DNA of 10,084 nucleotides, taken from NCBI GenBank assembly GCA_964383535.1, contig CAYLHS010000076.1, forward strand, positions 1-10,084, given 5' to 3'. Source of the stretch: CAYLHS01 sp964383535. GTDB taxonomy: Bacteria; Actinomycetota; Acidimicrobiia; Spongiisociales; UBA4744. Shown piece after piece: positions 6,299-10,084 of the stretch. The position numbers were made by a program, and so were the translations under genes. The notes under the pieces are model-generated. The model searched no databases. It saw nothing but the letters and a program-made list of their open reading frames with translations, and was not told the origin of the DNA. Each line of letters starts with the position of its first letter. The stretch's first letter is position 1.

Positions 6299-7001
6299 CG
6301 CCCGACTGTCGCCGTTGCTGCTCGCCCTGCTACTCGCAGGCTGCACAGGCAGTCGACTTGGCCCCTCGTCGCCGGTGACCGAACAGGGCGGCAGGATCGC
6401 GAATCTGTGGGACGTCTTCGTGTGGATCGCCGCGTTCATCGGCATCCTCGTGTGGGGTCTGATCGGATGGTCGATCCTCCGCTACCGGCGCAAGAACGCA
6501 GAAGGGTTGCCGCGTCAGACCCGCTACAACGTCCCACTCGAGATCATCTACACGGCCATCCCGGTCTTGATCGTGGCGGTGCTGTTCTTTCTCACTCGTG
6601 GTGTGATCCACGATGTCGATGCGCTTTCCGAGTCGCCCGATCTGGTGGTCGAGGTGACCGCGTTCCAATGGTCGTGGCAGTTCACCTACCCGGAGCAGGG
6701 CATCGTCGTCACCGGTGCACCGGGTCAGCAACCGGTGATGGTCGTACCTACCGGCGAGACGATTCGTATCGAGTTGACGTCGCGGGATGTCGTCCACTCG
6801 TTCTTCGTTCCCGACTTCATGGAGAAGCGCGATGTCTTCCCCGGCAACGTGCAGAAGCTCGACGTAGTCGTTCAGGAGGCGGGGGTCTATCAGGGAAGGT
6901 GTGCCGAGTTCTGCGGGGTGTTTCATGACCGGATGTTGTTCCAGGTGAAGGCCGTTTCCCCTGAGGAATTCGATGCGTGGGTGGCGGAGGAGGGCCAGTG
7001 A
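6285..7001 (+). CDS. ctaC: Cytochrome c oxidase subunit II (CuA), predicted lipoprotein
   Basis: This 238-residue subunit carries the dinuclear CuA centre that receives electrons from QcrC. Residues 1-20 form a lipoprotein signal with the lipobox LLAGC, giving Cys20 as the predicted lipidated N-terminus. Two membrane helices follow (about 43-64 and 88-106). The cupredoxin domain contains the aromatic FQWSW stretch (electron entry) and all CuA ligands: H171 in VVHSFF, then C206, E208, C210, H214 and M217 in CAEFCGVFHDRM. There is no fused cytochrome c domain, consistent with electrons arriving from QcrC. The frame is open upstream to 6228, but the ATG at 6285 is chosen because the signal peptide starts there; GGAGG is 2 nt and GAGG 9 nt upstream. 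It overlaps the qcrB stop by 14 bp and ends in a GTGA overlap with ctaD. Confidence 0.95.
   Translation: MRSTSARLSPLLLALLLAGCTGSRLGPSSPVTEQGGRIANLWDVFVWIAAFIGILVWGLIGWSILRYRRKNAEGLPRQTRYNVPLEIIYTAIPVLIVAVLFFLTRGVIHDVDALSESPDLVVEVTAFQWSWQFTYPEQGIVVTGAPGQQPVMVVPTGETIRIELTSRDVVHSFFVPDFMEKRDVFPGNVQKLDVVVQEAGVYQGRCAEFCGVFHDRMLFQVKAVSPEEFDAWVAEEGQ
6986..6994 (+). promoter_or_regulatory. Shine-Dalgarno site deciding the ctaD start
   Basis: GGAGGAGGG lies inside the end of ctaC, with two overlapping GGAGG cores 7 and 4 nt ahead of the GTG at 6998. The ORF could be read from further upstream (6977), but this site supports the GTG. Confidence 0.65.
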
Positions 7002-8608
7002 CTCTCGAACAGCATGGTCTCGAACAACGCGGGGTCCTTGGTTGGTTGACGATGACCGACCACAAGAAGATCGGTGTCTCCTACATCGTCACCGCGATCA
7101 TCTTCTTCATCATCGCCGGCGTGATGGCCCTGATCATCAGGAGCGAGCTCGCCGCCCCTGGACTCCAATTCGTCAGCGAGCAGACCTACAACGAGTTGTT
7201 CACGATGCACGGCACCCTCATGATGTTCGTGTTCGCGACGGCCGTGCCGTTCGGTCTGGCCAACTACCTGGTGCCGTTGCAGATTGGTGCCCCCGACATG
7301 GCGTTCCCTCGCTTGAACGCCTTCTCCTACTGGGTGTACCTCGGCGGGGCGCTCACGTTGCTCTCGGGGTTCTTGAGCGCAGGTGGGGCCGCGACGTTCG
7401 GATGGACGGCGTACGCACCACTGTCGGGTTCGATTTACTCACCCGGCCCAGGCAGCGAGCTGTGGATCGTCGGTGTGATTCTGACCGGGATTGGAACCAT
7501 CGGCGCGGCGGCGAACCTCATTGCCACCGTGTTGACGATGAGGGCGCCCGGGATGACGATGTTCCGTCTTCCGATCTTCACCTGGAACATGACCGTCACG
7601 GCGGTGATGGCACTGCTCGCGTTCCCGGTGTTGACGGCGGGGCTCTCGCTTCTGTTCGCAGAGCGAGCGCTGGGTGTGCACGTGTTCGATCCCGCGTTCG
7701 GCGGTTCACCGATCCTCTATCAGCATGTCTTCTGGTTCTTCGGTCATCCGGAGGTCTACATCATCGCGTTGCCGTTCTTCGGGGTGATCACCGAGATCAT
7801 CCCCGTGTTCTCACGCAAACCTCTGTTCGGGTACACCGGATTCGTGTTCGCGACGCTCGCAATCGCGGCGTTGTCGCTGGGTGTGTGGGCGCACCACATG
7901 TTCGCCACAGGCCTCGTCTACCTCGAGTTCTTCTCTGCCGCCACCTTCCTCATCGCCGTCCCGACCGGGGTGAAGTTCTTCAACTGGATCGGAACGATGT
8001 GGAGGGGACACCTGTCGTTCGAGTCGCCGATGCTGTTCTCCTTGGGCTTCCTCGTGACGTTCCTCTTCGGCGGATTGACGGGCGTGATGCTCGCGTCGCC
8101 CCCGATCGACTTCGACGTCACCGACACCTACTTCGTCGTTGGGCACATGCACTATGTGCTGTTCGCATCGGCCGCCTTCGCACTGTTCGCCGGCGTCTAC
8201 TTCTGGTTCCCGAAGATGACGGGTCGGTTGATGTCCGAGCTGTGGGCGAAGGTCCACTTCTGGCTGATGTTCGTCGGCTTCAACCTGACGTTCCTCCCAC
8301 AGCACCTCCTGGGTTTGCGGGGAATGACGAGACGGATCGCCGACTACTCGGCCACCGACGGGTGGACGTTCCTGAACGACCTGTCAACGGTCGGCGCGTT
8401 CATCATCGCGTTGTCCGTCGCCGTGTTCATCGTCAACGCGGTACAGGGCTTCCGGCGTGGGGACCAGTCCGGTGACGACCCATGGGGTGGGTACTCCCTC
8501 GAGTGGGCGACAACATCACCACCTCCGCTCCAGAACTTCGCGTCGATCCCACCGATCCGGTCGGAGCGACCCGCCTTCGACATGCGTCACCCGGAGGTCG
8601 ACGAGTGA
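6998..8608 (+). CDS. ctaD: Cytochrome c oxidase subunit I (A1-type heme-copper oxidase)
   Basis: This 536-residue, twelve-helix catalytic subunit reduces oxygen to water and pumps protons. Heme a ligands are H71 (TMHGT) and H385. The high-spin heme ligand is H383 (VGHMHY). CuB is held by H250, H299 and H300. Y254 in GHPEVY is the cross-linked tyrosine. Channel residues mark it as A1 family: N89, D100 and N107 at the D-channel mouth (ANYLVPLQIGAPD...), E252 in GHPEV, and T323 and K326 of the K channel (VPTGVK). The sequence cannot say whether heme a or o is used; with CtaC, CtaE and CtaF it fits an aa3 cytochrome c oxidase. The start is GTG at 6998, overlapping the ctaC stop as GTGA. No ctaB, ctaA, Cox11 or Sco assembly gene is in the window. 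Confidence 0.97.
   Translation: MTLEQHGLEQRGVLGWLTMTDHKKIGVSYIVTAIIFFIIAGVMALIIRSELAAPGLQFVSEQTYNELFTMHGTLMMFVFATAVPFGLANYLVPLQIGAPDMAFPRLNAFSYWVYLGGALTLLSGFLSAGGAATFGWTAYAPLSGSIYSPGPGSELWIVGVILTGIGTIGAAANLIATVLTMRAPGMTMFRLPIFTWNMTVTAVMALLAFPVLTAGLSLLFAERALGVHVFDPAFGGSPILYQHVFWFFGHPEVYIIALPFFGVITEIIPVFSRKPLFGYTGFVFATLAIAALSLGVWAHHMFATGLVYLEFFSAATFLIAVPTGVKFFNWIGTMWRGHLSFESPMLFSLGFLVTFLFGGLTGVMLASPPIDFDVTDTYFVVGHMHYVLFASAAFALFAGVYFWFPKMTGRLMSELWAKVHFWLMFVGFNLTFLPQHLLGLRGMTRRIADYSATDGWTFLNDLSTVGAFIIALSVAVFIVNAVQGFRRGDQSGDDPWGGYSLEWATTSPPPLQNFASIPPIRSERPAFDMRHPEVDE
8593..8597 (+). promoter_or_regulatory. Shine-Dalgarno site deciding the ctaF start
   Basis: GGAGG lies 7 nt before the GTG at 8605, inside the last codons of ctaD. 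It favours this start over the upstream in-frame codons that overlap ctaD by more than 100 bp. Confidence 0.6.
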
Positions 8609-8967
8609 GATTCCAGGCGAAGGTGCTGCTCGGACAGGCGATCGTATTCAGCGTCGCCGCGGTGATCTACATCGTCGGTCGTGGATCGATCGCCGGTTTC
8701 ATCATGCTGGCAACCGCAGTGATCTTCGGTCTCTGGACGGCGTTCTTTCTGCTCCGCAGGAGCGACTCTGGCGAGACGCCGGGTCCGGTTGTGGGTACGT
8801 TTCCCGTGGGAACGACGCGGGCGCCGCTCCTTGCCGCAGCGACCGTGCTCCTCGCCAACGGCATCGTGGTCGGCTGGTGGATGGTCGCCGTCTCGGGAGT
8901 GTTCCTCGTGATCGCTGCCGGTCTCTACTTCTTCGAGTACACGACGAAGAAGAGCGCCGGGGAGTGA
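8605..8967 (+). CDS. ctaF: Cytochrome c oxidase subunit IV (actinobacterial CtaF)
   Basis: This 120-residue membrane protein has four hydrophobic helices at about 6-24, 30-50, 73-91 and 93-112, with a short hydrophilic loop rich in Gly, Pro and Thr between helices 2 and 3. The layout, the AxxIYxVxxG end of helix 1, the GWWMVAVSG turn between helices 3 and 4, and the final FFEYTTKK match the actinobacterial subunit IV. That small protein stabilises CtaC and CtaD and has no counterpart by sequence in mitochondria. The start is GTG at 8605 in a GTGA overlap with ctaD. Sequence conservation in this family is low, so the call rests on size, helix pattern and position directly after ctaD. It is the last clear gene of the operon. 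Confidence 0.85.
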   Translation: MRFQAKVLLGQAIVFSVAAVIYIVGRGSIAGFIMLATAVIFGLWTAFFLLRRSDSGETPGPVVGTFPVGTTRAPLLAAATVLLANGIVVGWWMVAVSGVFLVIAAGLYFFEYTTKKSAGE

Positions 8968-9023
8968 CCGACCCTTCGCCGATCGCGGCCCCAGCGAACG
9001 GTGCCGCCGTCGGGTGGGTGTGA
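8964..9023 (+). CDS. Possible 19-residue coupled microprotein (doubtful)
   Basis: A GTG overlaps the ctaF stop as GTGA, the same junction used between qcrC/qcrA, ctaC/ctaD and ctaD/ctaF. It opens a 19-codon frame rich in Pro and Ala that ends at TGA 9021-9023. The GGGGA just upstream is only 1 nt from the start, too close to act as a good ribosome site. The stop codon lies in the loop of the hairpin at 9002-9033. I recognise no family. It may be a chance frame produced by the ctaF stop context. Confidence 0.15.
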   Translation: MTDPSPIAAPANGAAVGWV

Positions 9024-9033
9024 GCCGGCGGCA
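9002..9033 (+). terminator. GC-rich hairpin after ctaF, possible terminator or 3' stabiliser
   Basis: TGCCGCCG at 9002-9009 and CGGCGGCA at 9026-9033 form a perfect 8 bp stem with a 16-nt G-rich loop, 34 nt downstream of the ctaF stop. There is no T-run after the stem, so it is not a classical intrinsic terminator. It may stop transcription inefficiently, act with Rho, or protect the mRNA 3' end. The hairpin is symmetric, so it could also serve the convergent hydrolase gene ending at 9064. Confidence 0.45.
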
Positions 9034-9063
9034 TGTCGATGAAGCCGTCCGATCTGGATCCGG

Positions 9064-9882
9064 CTATCGAGGTGTGGGTTCGCTAGCAGTGATCCACTCC
9101 CGAAGCGTCTCCAGGAACGGCTCGCGGCCCCACCGCTCGAGCCACGGCTCGTGACCGCACTGCGGGATCTCTCGGTACTCGATCTGTGGGACGAACTGCC
9201 CCAAGATCTCGTAGGTTGTACGGCCGGGATGGGGATCGGTGTCGCCGTGCAGCATCATCACCGGGCACCTGATGGCCGAGAACGACGCCGGTTCGATCCC
9301 TTCATCCTGGAGCCGTAGGACGTCGTTCCAGGTCTCGGAGTGTCCGGCTGCATCGATCTCGTCGTGGCCGGCCGTCTCGATGAGATCGAACGCCTGAGCA
9401 TGCTCTTCGAGGCCGCCGATCTGGGAAAGGATGAGATCTCGGTGGTGCACGTTCGTTGCCTCGCTCAGCTGCTGCCTGAGCTGGGTCCGCCGTTCGCGAC
9501 CTACCGGACCCAGACGTTCGTCCATGGTGGCGCGGTAGGCGTCGCGGCTCGCGCGGTCATATGTGCCACAGCCGACCAGCGCCAGCGAGCGAACCAGATG
9601 GGGGTGGGAAGCCGCGAACGACAGCGCGAGCATCGCTCCCCATGAGGAACCGACGAGAATCGCCGGATCGGGCAGGGCCGCTGCGAGGTCCTCGACATGC
9701 CGAGCGACCGTGAGAGGAACCTCGCCCGATCGTCGTTGAAGCGGTTCGAGCACCCGACAGAACGATGAGAGATCACGGGCGAGCCTTGCGCACGATCCGA
9801 TGGCGCCCGGTCCGCCGTGGAGGACGGCAACGAGCGGGCCATTGTCACCGTAAGTGCGAACCCGGATGGGGGAGGGTGGCAT
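9064..9882 (-). CDS. Alpha/beta hydrolase
   Basis: This is a 272-residue cytoplasmic protein with no signal peptide. It has the alpha/beta-hydrolase order of motifs: HGGPG at 22-26 for the oxyanion hole, the nucleophile elbow GSSWG at 78-82 (Ser80), an acid in HGDTDPHPG (D214 or D216) and the catalytic His in QCGHEPW (H244). A helical cap region lies between about 110 and 195. HGGPG is characteristic of the proline iminopeptidase/epoxide-hydrolase-like branch, so a peptidase or esterase activity is possible, but the substrate is not shown by the sequence. The ATG at 9882 begins the first beta strand region directly; only a weak AGGG-type ribosome site precedes it. The gene converges on the respiratory operon, with about 96 bp between the ctaF stop and its own stop. 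It has no evident functional link to respiration. Confidence 0.87.
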   Translation of the reverse strand: MPPSPIRVRTYGDNGPLVAVLHGGPGAIGSCARLARDLSSFCRVLEPLQRRSGEVPLTVARHVEDLAAALPDPAILVGSSWGAMLALSFAASHPHLVRSLALVGCGTYDRASRDAYRATMDERLGPVGRERRTQLRQQLSEATNVHHRDLILSQIGGLEEHAQAFDLIETAGHDEIDAAGHSETWNDVLRLQDEGIEPASFSAIRCPVMMLHGDTDPHPGRTTYEILGQFVPQIEYREIPQCGHEPWLERWGREPFLETLREWITASEPTPR

Positions 9883-10028
9883 CGATGTGCACCCTACTGG
9901 CTCGTTCCTGTCGTGTTCACCGAAGCCGACCGGGCAGCCACCGACGCCCTCGGCGACCGATTCCTACGTCCCGAGAGGCGAGACACCGGCCGCGGACTGG
10001 TCTGACGCGCGCGATGGAACCGATTCCC
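9883..10028. other. Intergenic region without a convincing gene
   Basis: This stretch of about 145 bp should hold the promoter of the - strand hydrolase. Short + strand frames run through it, one ending at 10005, but they start inside the hydrolase gene and match nothing I recognise. No clear promoter hexamer pair or repeat is visible. Confidence 0.3.
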
Positions 10029-10057
10029 AAAACCAGAGGCCGCTCCGAAGAGCGGCC
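10029..10057 (-). terminator. Intrinsic terminator with UUCG loop, reading leftward
   Basis: GGCCGCTC at 10038-10045 and GAGCGGCC at 10050-10057 form a perfect 8 bp stem. Read on the - strand the loop is TTCG, an exceptionally stable tetraloop, and the stem is followed by TCTGGTTTT (10037-10029), a short T tract. On the + strand the loop is CGAA and the tail (GTGACCTGGTGTTT) is weaker. An outer ACCAG/CTGGT pairing (10032-10036 with 10063-10067) could lengthen the structure. It probably ends a - strand transcript coming from beyond the right edge. Confidence 0.6.
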
Positions 10058-10076
10058 GTGACCTGGTGTTTCTGTA

Positions 10077-10084
10077 GTCGGGAC
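10077..10084 (-). tRNA. Possible 3' end of a tRNA (perhaps tRNA-Pro), cut by the window edge
   Basis: The final bases TCGGGAC, read on the - strand as GTCCCGA, match the 3' acceptor strand plus discriminator A of many bacterial tRNA-Pro genes, in which the acceptor stem is CGGGAC-type. The leftward intrinsic terminator about 20 bp away fits the end of an RNA gene. Only about eight informative bases are visible, and neither the T-loop nor the anticodon is in the window, so this is a suggestion only. Confidence 0.2.

Noticed and set aside
6973..8475. A 500-codon open frame on the + strand overlapping ctaD in another frame
   Set aside because: The translation is rich in Arg, His, Asp and Gly with no recognisable motif or hydrophobic pattern, while the overlapping frame is an unmistakable ctaD. 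Long shadow frames are expected in high-GC genes with strong third-position GC bias.
9033..9086. A 17-codon ATG frame after the ctaF hairpin
   Set aside because: It starts at the last base of the hairpin stem, has no ribosome site and runs into the antisense of the hydrolase 3' end; most likely chance.
9817..10005. A 62-codon + strand frame overlapping the start of the hydrolase gene
   Set aside because: Its first third is antisense to the hydrolase N-terminus. The rest matches no family I know and has no ribosome site specific to it. A gene remnant cannot be excluded, but the sequence does not support calling one.
1..10084. CRISPR arrays, insertion sequences, long repeats, rRNA, novel defence or biosynthetic cluster
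   Set aside because: Reading both strands showed no regularly spaced repeats, no transposase or integrase motifs, no long terminal repeats and no rRNA-like sequence. The genes present are ordinary housekeeping, transport and respiratory genes.

Overview
The window is high-GC bacterial DNA. Its gene content points to an actinobacterium (Actinomycetota), perhaps an early-branching class such as Acidimicrobiia. The main evidence is a ctaE-qcrC-qcrA-qcrB gene order, a diheme cytochrome c1 replacement (QcrC), a three-helix Rieske protein with an internal Tat-like motif, a PDWY-type cytochrome b and an actinobacterial CtaF subunit. The class-level placement is inference; the phylum-level placement is well supported.

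Left part (1-2779). The window opens in the last 55 codons of aspartate-semialdehyde dehydrogenase (asd, + strand). The asd stop overlaps by 8 bp the 3' end of a convergent gene for a secreted CAP-domain protein. That gene lies just downstream of an EamA/DMT-type membrane transporter on the same (-) strand. Divergent from the transporter is a membrane-anchored endonuclease/exonuclease/phosphatase (EEP) family protein (+ strand), whose start is uncertain.

Centre (2879-8967). This is a tight seven-gene + strand operon encoding every core subunit of an actinobacterial cytochrome bc:aa3 respiratory supercomplex: ctaE (oxidase subunit III), qcrC (diheme cytochrome c), qcrA (Rieske), qcrB (cytochrome b), ctaC (CuA subunit II), ctaD (heme-copper subunit I) and ctaF (subunit IV). 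All six junctions overlap (ATGA, GTGA, TGATG or a 14 bp overlap), so the genes are probably translationally coupled. Menaquinol would be oxidised by QcrB/QcrA. Electrons would pass through the two hemes of membrane-anchored QcrC directly to CuA in CtaC, then to heme a and the heme a3/CuB site in CtaD. All expected metal ligands and A1-type proton-channel residues are present. The 3' end carries a possible 19-codon ORF and a GC-rich hairpin.

Right part (9064-10084). A convergent (-) strand alpha/beta hydrolase with a complete-looking catalytic triad is followed, going right, by about 145 bp without a convincing gene. Beyond that is a terminator-like hairpin, oriented for - strand transcription with a UUCG loop. 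The last bases of the window could be the 3' end of a - strand tRNA, but only about 8 informative bases are visible.

I see no mobile element, CRISPR array, rRNA or obvious novel defence or biosynthetic system. Most points of interest are architectural details of the respiratory operon.
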